DNA of 64,000 bases from DATFVA01 sp963839165 (GTDB lineage: Bacteria > Bacteroidota > Ignavibacteria > Ignavibacteriales > Ignavibacteriaceae). Location: NCBI GenBank assembly GCA_963839165.1, contig CAWIUG010000036.1:62001-126000 (forward strand), read 5' to 3'. The position numbers and the translations under genes were made by a program. The notes below the pieces were generated by a model that was not told where the DNA came from, ran no database searches, and saw only the letters and a list, made by a program, of their open reading frames with translations. Positions 25,815 to 34,246 of the stretch are shown one piece after another; the first letter of the stretch is position 1; every line of letters begins with the position of its first letter.

Positions 25815-25912
25815 CCGAAAATAGAAAATAGTTTTTTGCATAGTACCCCCTCCATAAATGACACACGAACTGTCGGATTTTCACCCTCAAAGATCCGACA
25901 GTTTCTCCTTTA
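25815..25912 (+). ncRNA. Candidate small RNA, unit B
   Basis: About 95 nt, homologous to unit A in order: promoter motif, GCATAGTACCCCCTCC middle block, then a hairpin with arms ACTGTCGGAT (25869-25878) and ATCCGACAGT (25893-25902) and a TTCTCCTTT tail that runs into the aroB stop codon. The arms differ from unit A by a U-A for C-G exchange on both sides, evidence that the pairing is selected. Read on the minus strand, GGAGGGGG followed by TACTATG could start a 14-codon peptide; I find the RNA reading more convincing because of the promoter and hairpin conservation. Confidence 0.45.
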
Positions 25913-27016
25913 AACCGAACCTGCACTTTTACCAAAGAACTTTCGTGTTCTCTCAAATGCATACAGAATATCTCTCTTCCCCGCTTCCACATCCAGCAGT
26001 ATTTTACCCAGATCAGACAAAAGAACAAAATTGATCTTTCCATTACGGTTTTTCTTATCAGCAAGCATTACCTGATAAATAACCTCAAAATCGAAATCGT
26101 CGAGTATATTTTTAAGTCTGAACTTTCCCGGGAGTTCCAGATATTTTACAAGTTTCTTCCGCGACAGGATACCTATCTTATTCGAGAGGAATAATTCTGC
26201 CACTATTCCATAAATAACGCATAGGCCGTGTCTAACCTTAAAACCCGAAGCAGATTCAATTGCATGGCCGAAGGTATGTCCGAAGTTAAGAATTTTTCTT
26301 AGCCCGTTCTCCCGTTCATCATTAGAGACCACTCCCGCTTTAATTGCCGCGCATTTAAGAATTATCTCATCAATTATTTTCTCATCCTTCCGGCGGATAC
26401 TATCAAAGTTTTCATTAACAAGGTTATATAATTCAGGAGAGGAGATATAAGCATACTTAATTACCTCACCCATACCCGCCAGGTACTCTTTAGTTGGAAG
26501 AGTTTTAAGAAAATCCGAATCTATCAGTACCATATCAGGGTGATAAAATGCACCGATAACATTTTTGTAGCCGTTAAAATTTATAGCGGTTTTACCCCCG
26601 ATGGAACTATCAACGGCCGACAGAAGAGTAGTAGGGATATTGATCAGCTGCAGTCCCCTCATATATGTAGCCGCGGAGTATCCTGCCAGGTCGCCGGTTA
26701 CACCGCCGCCGATTGAGATCAGCAAGGTATCTCTGCCGAAATTATTCTTAATCAGGGAATCATAAATTCTTCTTAACTGCTCATGCGATTTAGAACTTTC
26801 ACCCGGCTTCATTTCATAATAAAATATTTTTTTACGCCGGCCGATCGCCTTCCTGATATTTTTCAGATGATACTTCGCGACATTACGGTCGATGACAATA
26901 AAAAAATTACTAAAACGCGCATACTTTTTAAGCTGAGGCCTGAGGTGAGTTAATATCCCTCTCCCTGCGAATACCGGGTAGGAGGAGTCGGATACCTCCA
27001 CATTTATTTTTTTCAA
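25910..27016 (-). CDS. aroB: 3-Dehydroquinate synthase
   Basis: Second enzyme of the shikimate pathway, NAD- and metal-dependent cyclisation of DAHP. The 368-residue protein has the NAD-binding SIGGGVTGDLAGYSAATYMRG region, the substrate site VDSSIGGKTAINF, GMGEVIKYA, and metal ligands in NFGHTFGHAIES. It lies 18 bp downstream of the shikimate kinase gene on the same strand, so the two pathway steps are co-transcribed. The C-terminus is somewhat variable but complete. Confidence 0.96.
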   Translation of the reverse strand: MKKINVEVSDSSYPVFAGRGILTHLRPQLKKYARFSNFFIVIDRNVAKYHLKNIRKAIGRRKKIFYYEMKPGESSKSHEQLRRIYDSLIKNNFGRDTLLISIGGGVTGDLAGYSAATYMRGLQLINIPTTLLSAVDSSIGGKTAINFNGYKNVIGAFYHPDMVLIDSDFLKTLPTKEYLAGMGEVIKYAYISSPELYNLVNENFDSIRRKDEKIIDEIILKCAAIKAGVVSNDERENGLRKILNFGHTFGHAIESASGFKVRHGLCVIYGIVAELFLSNKIGILSRKKLVKYLELPGKFRLKNILDDFDFEVIYQVMLADKKNRNGKINFVLLSDLGKILLDVEAGKRDILYAFERTRKFFGKSAGSV

Positions 27017-27034
27017 AGAATCATTCCTGATTAT

Positions 27035-27571
27035 TTAATTTGATGATATTAATCTGGCAATCCTATCTACAGTTTTACCGACGGGTACATTATCGGTAAG
27101 TATAATGTGATCGGCTAAAAGATAGAATTTTTCTCTCTCATTCAAAAGTTTATTAATTAATTCCATCAACTGTTCCCTTGTCTCCGGAAAATCACCGTTG
27201 ATATGCAGAGCAGGCCGGTCACGTTTATATTTAAGCCTTTTATATATTGCTTCCTGCGAAGCCTTAAGATAAAATATCTTTCCTGTTTTCTTCAGAAAAA
27301 TAAGGTTGTCTTCACTGCTCATTGTCCCCCCTCCCAGGGAGATAATGACATTATGTTCAGTAGAAATTTTCTCAAGCTGTTCACGTTCGATCTTCCTGAA
27401 ATAATTTTCGCCCATCGTTTCAAATATTTCTCTTACTCTCTTACCTTCATATACTTCAATTATTCTATCCAGGTCATAAAAATTCCATCCCAGAGTATTT
27501 GCGAGAATCGGACCTATTGTACTTTTACCCGCGCCCATAAAACCAGCCAGGTAAATTATATCATCTTTCAT
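27035..27571 (-). CDS. aroK: Shikimate kinase
   Basis: Phosphorylates shikimate with ATP in the fifth step of aromatic amino acid synthesis. The 178-residue protein has Walker A GFMGAGKSTIG at about 10-20, the Asp of YDLDRIIE for shikimate binding, FRKIEREQL, the GGGTM loop (ISLGGGTM) and the lid region KRDRPAL. It precedes aroB by 18 bp on the minus strand, forming an aroK-aroB unit. Confidence 0.95.
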   Translation of the reverse strand: MKDDIIYLAGFMGAGKSTIGPILANTLGWNFYDLDRIIEVYEGKRVREIFETMGENYFRKIEREQLEKISTEHNVIISLGGGTMSSEDNLIFLKKTGKIFYLKASQEAIYKRLKYKRDRPALHINGDFPETREQLMELINKLLNEREKFYLLADHIILTDNVPVGKTVDRIARLISSN

Positions 27572-27625
27572 TGGTTACAAACTTAATAAAAAAATTCAGA
27601 AGCAGGACAAAAAATACGGAGTGAA

Positions 27626-28339
27626 TTAAAAGAGGAATGACATTCCCAGGATGAAGGTAACACCATCGACATCTATTTTTGAATCGAAAGTTTTCTGCGG
27701 GAGGGTTATTATCCGGTTATTATAATTTACTTCGAGCTTATCATAAGCACTTTTTACTTTAAACTGGGGATCCCTGAACTTCATTTCAGAATGCACAGTT
27801 ATATCATTGCGTATCATATAATCCATGGAGACAGAGACCTGTATACCGTAAGCAAAGTCACGACTTACAGTTGAGACCGAAGCGTCACCGAATTCCCTTA
27901 CATGCTCACCATAGTAATAACCAGCCCCGCCGCCCATAAGGAATTTAAATTTTTCAGTAGAGAAAGGAAGCAGGTAAAATCCGGAGAGTTCCAGTGGTAT
28001 CAGCACGAAACCATCAGTAACATCAATAGTTACGGTTGAATTCCCGGAAAAGGCAGTAAGGTTAGATCCGGGGACCTTAGCCTTCATATACTCCGTACTT
28101 AACCCTACAATTATATCATTGGTAATTTTATAGCGAAAATTTACAGAGGGGTTAAAGATGTCGGAAATCTCAAACGCATAGTTTCGAAGCACAGGGTCTG
28201 AAGAATTAGGATTCAGATATATCCTTGCGGTAGTGGTATAGACACCATTTACACCTATACTAAAATGTTTACTACCGAACTGAGCCTCAGAATATGAAGA
28301 CAGCAGAAGAAGTAATATGACAGGGTATCTGAAAAACAT
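27626..28339 (-). CDS. Predicted outer-membrane beta-barrel protein
   Basis: Unrecognised 237-residue protein. Residues 1-19 form a signal peptide (cleavage after SEA), and the rest alternates short amphipathic strands with turns and glycine-rich stretches (LMGGGAGYYYGEHV), ending in Phe (SFLF) as many outer-membrane barrels do. It fits an eight-stranded OmpA/OmpX-like porin family in shape, but no family motif was identified. A terminator lies upstream, so it is likely transcribed separately from the foldase gene. Function unknown. Confidence 0.6.
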   Translation of the reverse strand: MFFRYPVILLLLLSSYSEAQFGSKHFSIGVNGVYTTTARIYLNPNSSDPVLRNYAFEISDIFNPSVNFRYKITNDIIVGLSTEYMKAKVPGSNLTAFSGNSTVTIDVTDGFVLIPLELSGFYLLPFSTEKFKFLMGGGAGYYYGEHVREFGDASVSTVSRDFAYGIQVSVSMDYMIRNDITVHSEMKFRDPQFKVKSAYDKLEVNYNNRIITLPQKTFDSKIDVDGVTFILGMSFLF

Positions 28340-28370
28340 CCCGTTTCTGGTTTTCAGTTTAAAAACAAAA

Positions 28371-28403
28371 CCCCTGTTTACAGACTCATCTTCTAAACAG
28401 GGG
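28371..28403 (-). terminator. Rho-independent terminator after the foldase gene
   Basis: CCCCTGTTTA (28371-28380) pairs with TAAACAGGGG (28394-28403), 10 bp with a 13-base loop. Read on the minus strand it is followed by TTTTGTTTTT, the right polarity to end the ppiD-like transcript. Confidence 0.85.
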
Positions 28404-28426
28404 TACAGAATAAAATTATTTATTTT

Positions 28427-30514
28427 TTACTGACCGAAAAATTGATTCCTGTTATCAACAATATCAGCTTTCTTCTTGAGTTCTTCAATCCACTGATTAA
28501 GAACTGTGCTCTGCTTCTGCCGGATTATTTTATCACGGATAGTATTTCTCTGTATCTCATATTTCGAAGAATCGAAAGGAGTCCTGCTTGTAACCTCAAT
28601 AAGATAATAGCCTCTATAACCATGTACAGGATCTGTTACCTTGTTTAAAGGAGCGTCGAGGGCAGTTTCAATAAATGCCCAATCTTTTCCCAATCCGGGT
28701 ATCGTACCCGCAGGAGAAAAATCTTTAGCCTTGTTAAAAGTTATCTTTGGATTAATTGTAGGAGCCTTGCTCAAATCTCCGTCGACTTTTTGCTTAATTT
28801 CTTCAACGACCTGTTTAGCCTTAGCATACTGCTTTTCGCGTATTACCTGAGGTTTTATACTATTTTTTACCTCATCGAATGGTTTCACACCTTCATTGGT
28901 AACATCAGAAACCATCGCGACCACATAACCTGTACTAAGTCTGAAAGGTTCGCTTATACTATTAAGGTCATTATCGAAAGCAAATTCGGCAATATTTTTA
29001 TTTTGACCCAGACCCGGAATTGAAGCCGCATCCTCTTTGAAAGCCCCTGATTCCTGGACTTTATACTTCATTAATTCAGCTTCACTTTCGAACCCGTTCT
29101 TTTTAGCGATAAACGAAAAATCCTGAGCCTGCGACTGGAGAAGATCTTTTGTAGTAGCCGAGACGTCGAGAGGATTTACGATTTTCTGCACAATATAATT
29201 CTTATCGGATTTATCGGTCACTTTTATAATATGATATCCGAACTGAGTTTTTATAGGTTCCTGTACAACCCCTACCTTAGCATTCAGAGCCACTTTTTCA
29301 AATTCCGGAACCATCATCCCCTTGCTGAACCATCCAAGATCTCCGCCATTTTTAGCGCTGCCGGGATCACGGGAATATTCGGCCGCAAGCTTAGCAAAAT
29401 CAGCTCCGTTCTTCAGCTGATCATAGAGTTTCATAGCTTCCGCCTTATTAGCTTCATCGTTTCCGTACTGGTTTATTAATATATGTGAAGCTCTTACCTC
29501 AGGTTTATCGGAAGGAATGATGCCTGTTATATGATATAATGTATAACCCTGGGCAGTAGCAATAGGCCCAACTACTTTATCTTTCTGAGCCTTTTCAATC
29601 TGACCTGTAACTTCCTTAGGAAATTGAGACATTGCCAGAGTATCGACTGTTATTTTTGAAGAACCATAATTTTCCGCTACCGATTTGAAATCAGTAGTAT
29701 CCTGCTGGAATTTCTCAGCAACTATCTCAAGGTTCCTCCTGGAAAACGTAGAATCTTCAGCTGAAGGTTTGAACGGAAACAACACATACTTAACTTTTCT
29801 CTGAGCTTCCACGCTGAACTTATCAGGATTATTATTATAGTAATCTTTAATCTCTTCATCAGTTATTTTAAATGTTGAATCAGGGAAAAGAAAAAGCGGA
29901 GCGAGTACATAATCAGCACTTATTTTTGTATTCTGATCTATAAAGTCTCTTCTTATTTCATCCTCGCTTACAGTTACAGAGGCGAAAACAAGGCTCTGGA
30001 GTTTTTCATTCAGCCTGGTCTGCCTAACGCCTTCTTCAGCCTGGATCAAAACATCTTTATTCCTGGGATCAAAAAGAGCTGATTCATACAGCTGCCTGTT
30101 GAATTGTCCGGTAGAATCAATAAAGTTCTGTTTTAGAAAGTCAGGAGGGTTATCACCAAGGATAATATCTTTAATTTCCTGATCAGAAACTCTGATGCCG
30201 TATTTATTTATTTCCCTTTTAAGGAGAATCTGGGTAACCATCGCATCCCAGATCTGATTACGCAGCTGAATAGTTTGTTCTTCATTAAGGTCATCCCCAT
30301 TCTGCTTCCTTAACTGCTCTCTCTGCCGTTCAAGCATATTATTAAAATCCTGGTATGATATTTCTTCACCATCAACTTTGCCAATGTAATTGGTACGTCC
30401 ACCGAAGGCCTCAAGAAAGTTTGAGTCAGAAATAACCATAAAAAGAACAAAAAGAGCACCTACGGAAATAATAAAAGCAGGGGCCAAACTCCGCATTTTC
30501 GCCATCATTGGCAT
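28427..30514 (-). CDS. Peptidyl-prolyl isomerase / foldase (PpiD/SurA type)
   Basis: Membrane-anchored periplasmic chaperone of 695 residues. A single N-terminal helix (about 10-30, AFIISVGALFVLFMV) anchors it; an SurA-N-like helical domain follows (about 40-210, GEEISYQDFNNMLERQ), then parvulin domains. The central parvulin is clear (RASHILINQYG ... GGDLGWFSKGMMVPEF ... TQFGYHIIKV, about 340-450); flanking regions at 220-330 and 590-660 look like further degenerate parvulin folds. The layout is that of PpiD, which helps fold exported proteins at the inner membrane. It is divergent from the Crp/Fnr regulator gene. Confidence 0.87.
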   Translation of the reverse strand: MPMMAKMRSLAPAFIISVGALFVLFMVISDSNFLEAFGGRTNYIGKVDGEEISYQDFNNMLERQREQLRKQNGDDLNEEQTIQLRNQIWDAMVTQILLKREINKYGIRVSDQEIKDIILGDNPPDFLKQNFIDSTGQFNRQLYESALFDPRNKDVLIQAEEGVRQTRLNEKLQSLVFASVTVSEDEIRRDFIDQNTKISADYVLAPLFLFPDSTFKITDEEIKDYYNNNPDKFSVEAQRKVKYVLFPFKPSAEDSTFSRRNLEIVAEKFQQDTTDFKSVAENYGSSKITVDTLAMSQFPKEVTGQIEKAQKDKVVGPIATAQGYTLYHITGIIPSDKPEVRASHILINQYGNDEANKAEAMKLYDQLKNGADFAKLAAEYSRDPGSAKNGGDLGWFSKGMMVPEFEKVALNAKVGVVQEPIKTQFGYHIIKVTDKSDKNYIVQKIVNPLDVSATTKDLLQSQAQDFSFIAKKNGFESEAELMKYKVQESGAFKEDAASIPGLGQNKNIAEFAFDNDLNSISEPFRLSTGYVVAMVSDVTNEGVKPFDEVKNSIKPQVIREKQYAKAKQVVEEIKQKVDGDLSKAPTINPKITFNKAKDFSPAGTIPGLGKDWAFIETALDAPLNKVTDPVHGYRGYYLIEVTSRTPFDSSKYEIQRNTIRDKIIRQKQSTVLNQWIEELKKKADIVDNRNQFFGQ

Positions 30515-30688
30515 AATTTATTTCTCTCCAGTCTAAAAATTTATAAATAAGTTGTGTAAAATAGAGACATAGGCCAATAAAAGCAATGAAAAATGAAGTA
30601 AATATTATGCCCAATTTTTTATTTAAAAGAGACGCAGATAACACGGGGGGCAGGCCTTTTTACTTATTTTACAATGGTTTACAAAAAA

Positions 30689-30702
30689 TTGACTTTCATC
30701 AA
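30689..30702. promoter_or_regulatory. FNR-type regulator binding site
   Basis: TTGAC-N4-ATCAA differs from the FNR consensus TTGAT-N4-ATCAA at one base. It lies 53 bp before the start of the Crp/Fnr gene and in the divergent region with the foldase gene. The regulator's own recognition helix has the FNR-type E-x-x-S-R residues, so autoregulation is plausible. Confidence 0.5.
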
Positions 30703-30754
30703 ACCCAAATTTATATTTCGTCATTATTAAACTTTTCTGAAAAGAGGCCAAAAT

Positions 30755-31444
30755 ATGCAAGACAAAATCGAATTCTTAAAGTATGTACCTATATTCTCCG
30801 AACTTGAGGAAAGCACTCTGGAGCAGATTTCAAGGTTGGGTATAAGGAAATCCTTTACTAAGGACTCGGTGATTCTGTTTGAACATGAAACCGGTTCAGC
30901 ATTATTTGTAATCATAAAAGGAAAAGTTAAAGTTTCCAGGGTAAGCGATGATGGGAAAGAAGTTATACTAACAATACTCAATGAATCAGATTTCTTTGGG
31001 GAGATGGCGATTCTGGACGGTATGAGCAGGTCAGCCAACGTTACCGCTATGGAGGATGCTGAATTATTCATCGTGCAGAGAAGCGAATTCCTTGAAATGC
31101 TTACTAGTCATCCTGAAATTTCGATTGCCCTTCTGCAGGAACTCACTAACAGGCTCCGCTCGGCCGATATGAAAATTAAATCGCTTTCACTAAAGGATGC
31201 CGAAGGTAAGGTTGCAACAGTAATACTGCAGATAGCTGATGATGTAGGAAAAATTAAGCAGGGCACAGTAGAAATAGAAAAGCTTCCCTATCAGCATGAC
31301 CTGGCTAATATGGCCGGAACATCGAGGGAAACAATATCGAGAACCCTGCATTCCTTTGCAAAGAAAGGATTTGTTGAGCTAGACGGTTCAAAACTTCGTA
31401 TATTAGACTATGAGAAATTTCAAAGAAATGTTCAGTTGAAATAA
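30755..31444 (+). CDS. Crp/Fnr family transcriptional regulator
   Basis: 229-residue regulator with a cyclic-nucleotide-binding fold (about 10-125) and a C-terminal winged helix (about 145-222). The cassette FGEMAILDGMSRSANV (81-96) resembles the nucleotide-phosphate cassette. The recognition helix SRETISRTL places Glu192, Ser195 and Arg196 as in FNR, which reads TTGAT. There are no cysteines, so it is not an iron-sulfur oxygen sensor; the signal could be a nucleotide or something else. An FNR-like box lies 53 bp upstream. The gene is followed after 3 bp by a PHP phosphoesterase gene and then ribH. Confidence 0.92.
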   Translation: MQDKIEFLKYVPIFSELEESTLEQISRLGIRKSFTKDSVILFEHETGSALFVIIKGKVKVSRVSDDGKEVILTILNESDFFGEMAILDGMSRSANVTAMEDAELFIVQRSEFLEMLTSHPEISIALLQELTNRLRSADMKIKSLSLKDAEGKVATVILQIADDVGKIKQGTVEIEKLPYQHDLANMAGTSRETISRTLHSFAKKGFVELDGSKLRILDYEKFQRNVQLK

Positions 31445-31447
31445 TTA

Positions 31448-32278
31448 ATGCATGCTAAAGTTGATTTACATTCACATACAAATTATTCAGACGGGTTTAA
31501 TTCTCCGAAGGATTTAATTGATAAAGCTAAGGGGAAAGGAATTGAAGTATTAAGCATAACAGACCACGATAACCTTGCTGCAATTCCGGAAGCTTCAGAA
31601 TACGGCCGGCAGGTAGGGGTAGAAATAATTCCCGGTGTTGAGATCAGTTCAGATATAATGGACAGGGAAATTCACATCCTCGGCTATTTTGTTGAACCCG
31701 GTAATCCTGAGTTTGAAAGGTACCTGGAATTTTTCAGGGCTGAAAGGCTTAAAAGAGCCGACAGAATAGTAAAAAAGCTTAATACCCTCGGTATGTCACT
31801 TAAACTCGACGATGTATTGAAATTTGCAAGGAATTCGGCTGTCGGGCGTCCTCATATTGCACAGGCAATGGTTGAAGGCGGATTCATAAATTCATATTTC
31901 GAAGCATTTAATAAATACATAGGCAATGGCTGCGAAGCGTATGAAAAGAAAGTGCATGTTTCCCCCAGAAGCGCATTTAAAATAATATCTGATTCAGGTG
32001 GACTATCTTTCATTGCTCATCCCGGGGTAATGCCCGAGCAGATCCTTAAGGAGTTAATTGAAGCCGGTGTTGACGGTTTAGAAGTTATCCATCCTTCACA
32101 TTCCCAGCAGCTTATAAAGTTTTACAGGGGGATTGCTAATGAGTATTTCCTTCTGGAATCCGGCGGTTCGGATTACCATGGCGGCAAAAGAGAGGATGAA
32201 AAAAATCTGGGGAAATTTTACGTAAATACCTCTGTAGTTGACGCAATGCGGCAGAGGCTTCTAAGAAACACAGCCTAA
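31448..32278 (+). CDS. PHP-domain phosphoesterase (RNase AM / YciV-like)
   Basis: Metal-dependent phosphoesterase of 276 residues. PHP motifs are present: DLHSHTNYSDG near 5-15, ITDHDNL near 36-42, GVEIS, a histidine in HILGYF, IAHPG and, near the end, GGSDYHGG. The size and motif spacing fit the TrpH/YciV group, which removes 5' nucleotides from short RNAs or hydrolyses 3',5'-bisphosphate nucleotides. It is between the regulator and ribH in a tight same-strand run. The exact substrate is inferred from family. Confidence 0.87.
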   Translation: MHAKVDLHSHTNYSDGFNSPKDLIDKAKGKGIEVLSITDHDNLAAIPEASEYGRQVGVEIIPGVEISSDIMDREIHILGYFVEPGNPEFERYLEFFRAERLKRADRIVKKLNTLGMSLKLDDVLKFARNSAVGRPHIAQAMVEGGFINSYFEAFNKYIGNGCEAYEKKVHVSPRSAFKIISDSGGLSFIAHPGVMPEQILKELIEAGVDGLEVIHPSHSQQLIKFYRGIANEYFLLESGGSDYHGGKREDEKNLGKFYVNTSVVDAMRQRLLRNTA

Positions 32279-32287
32279 AAAAATCAT

Positions 32288-32755
32288 ATGAATATTATTG
32301 AAGGTAATTCTTCAGGCAAAAATTTCAAATTTGCAATTGTAGTAAGCAGGTTTAACGAATTCATAACTGATCGTCTGCTTGACGGCGCAGGAAAATGCTT
32401 TGCTGAAAAGGGATACGATGAGAAGGAAATTGACGTAGTTAAAGTACCAGGGGCATTTGAAATTCCCGCAACGGCGGCTCATCTCGCATCCTTAAAAAAA
32501 TACTCCGCTATTATCTGCCTGGGTGCTGTAATCCGGGGGGCAACCCCGCATTTCGACTATGTTTCTATGGGTGTAACCACCGGAGTTCAGCGTGTTTCCC
32601 TCGATTTCGGGATCCCCGTAATATTCGGCGTGTTAACAACAAACACTATTGAGCAGGCAATGGAAAGAAGCGGAGGAAAATCCGGAAATAAAGGCAGGGA
32701 TGCGGTTTTAACAGCCATAGAAATGGCTGACTTAATTTATAACAGGCTGAAATAA
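32288..32755 (+). CDS. ribH: 6,7-Dimethyl-8-ribityllumazine synthase
   Basis: Penultimate enzyme of riboflavin synthesis, condensing the ribityl-aminouracil with a butanone phosphate; it forms large capsids or pentamers. The 155-residue protein has VSRFNEFITDRLL, VPGAFEIP, GAVIRGATPHFDYV with the catalytic His, GVLTTNTIEQAMERSG and the C-terminal GNKGRDA. No other rib gene is adjacent. It lies 10 bp after the PHP gene. Confidence 0.96.
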   Translation: MNIIEGNSSGKNFKFAIVVSRFNEFITDRLLDGAGKCFAEKGYDEKEIDVVKVPGAFEIPATAAHLASLKKYSAIICLGAVIRGATPHFDYVSMGVTTGVQRVSLDFGIPVIFGVLTTNTIEQAMERSGGKSGNKGRDAVLTAIEMADLIYNRLK

Positions 32756-32855
32756 CTTTCCCTTATAACTCATTTAATATTAAGTAGATAAGAATTTTAA
32801 CCTTTCAGCCGATTTGAAAAGTATTATTTTTATTGTCTGTAATTTTCATACTTAG

Positions 32856-33903
32856 TCATACATTATTCCCAAATTTACGGGGACGTAAATGAAGTTTCAG
32901 TTATTATTACTTTTTTGTTAGGCGTTAACTTTCTATTCGGCCAGAAAACCTCTAACTGGAAGAACTATACCGATATGAAGAACGTAAGGGCGGTACAGGC
33001 TGCACAGAACGGTGTATGGGCGGCCAGCGGTGGCGGAGGATTTTTTTATAATACCGTTTCAGGAGAATTCCTGACGCTGCACAAAAATGACGGCTTGATA
33101 GGCTCGTCCTTAAACGCGGCTGCAGTTAATATGGACGGCAAAGTCTGGTTCGGCGGAGTTGAGGGAGCATTAGATGTATATGATCCTGCCACAAAAAAGA
33201 TTAAAACCATACTGGACATCTATAACAATACTGACCAGCCGAATAAGGGTATAAACAACCTGGAATCAATAGGTGATACAATTTATGCCAGCACCGACTT
33301 TGGTCTTTCCCTGATCGATTCAAAAAGCTACTTCTTTTATGACACCTTTTTTAAGTATGGGAATTTTCAACCTTACATAAAAGTTAACAGCTCACTTAAA
33401 GCGGGATTGCTTTACCTGGCAACAAGCGCGGGTGTGGCCATTCAGAAAGTCGGGGCAGAGAATTTATCCGCGCCTGAGTCGTGGAACACTTATACCACAC
33501 AGAACGGACTTCCCTCGAATAACGTATTGAGCATTATAAAAATGAACAATTCAGTTATAGCGGCTACTGATAAAGAGTCTGTCACAAAAGAATGATTCCA
33601 CCTGGAGCCCTTTTCTTACCCAATTTAATAACACCGTTATTAATGATCTGCTTTTAAGGGCCGACTCATTGTTTATTGCTGTGGGGAAGATTATTTATCT
33701 CTATAACAATAATAATTTAACGGCATTTGACACTTCCATTGTACAGATCAATAAATTAGCGTATTCAAATTCACTTGGTTTAATTGCTGCTTCAGATGCA
33801 GGCTTCTATGAGGTACGGAACAAGAAATACCATTACCCCAACGGTCCTCAGGCTAATCAATTCCCCGAGCTCACGGTAGATGATAGCGGAAACTTATGGT
33901 CGG
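32856..33903 (+). pseudogene. Partial, frame-broken duplicate of the PorZ-like gene
   Basis: Near-identical copy of 34204-35256, including about 45 bp of upstream sequence and the ATG (32889). Two frame breaks separate it from the intact copy: a 2-bp difference in the signal-peptide T run (about 32915) and an extra base near 33573 (AAAGAGTCTG against AAAGGTCTG). It stops abruptly at 33903 where the sequence changes to an inverted copy. Only a handful of other substitutions are visible, so the duplication is very recent or is an assembly artefact; without 32856-34200 the locus would be a normal ribH-porZ-ABC-F order. Confidence 0.85.
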
Positions 33904-34210
33904 CTTTTAAAAGTAGATCATTAATAACGGTGTTATTAAATTGGGTAAGAAAAGGGCTTTAGGTGGAATAATTCTTTTGTGATAGAACTTTATAAGTAGC
34001 AGCTATAACTGAATTGTTTATTTTTATAATGCTCAATAAGTTATTCAAGGGAGATTAAGTTCTGTGTAGTATAAGTGTTACACGACTCAGGAGCGGATAA
34101 ATTCTCTGCAAAGACTTTCTGAATGGCAACACAAGCGCTTGTTGCAAGGTAAAGCAATAACGCTTTAAGTGAGCTGTTAACTTTTATGTATAATTGAAAA
34201 TTTTCATACT
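33898..34210 (-). repeat. Inverted, AT-shifted copy of part of the PorZ-like gene
   Basis: Read on the minus strand this matches 34724-35020 of the intact gene almost base for base, with about 30 substitutions and one small indel. All but one substitution replace a G or C of the gene with A or T; gene-strand G to T is commonest (about 18), then G to A (about 7) and C to T (about 4). Both ends join at short shared sequences (GTCGGC at 33898 and CATACTTA at 34205). It has no reading frame of its own. Confidence 0.85.
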
Positions 34211-34246
34211 TAGTCATACATTATTCCCAAATTTACGGGGACGTAA

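Noticed and set aside
25475..25909. Known NAD riboswitch (nadA motif)
   Set aside because: The tandem-hairpin layout upstream of nadA is suggestive, but the characteristic motif sequence is not visible and the hairpins have promoter-like motifs on the opposite strand.
33898..34210. Diversity-generating retroelement template repeat
   Set aside because: The inverted copy has many A positions where the gene differs, which recalls adenine mutagenesis. However, about eight differences are at T, the template would be antisense to the gene, changes are nearly all towards C or G, and there is no reverse transcriptase in the window.
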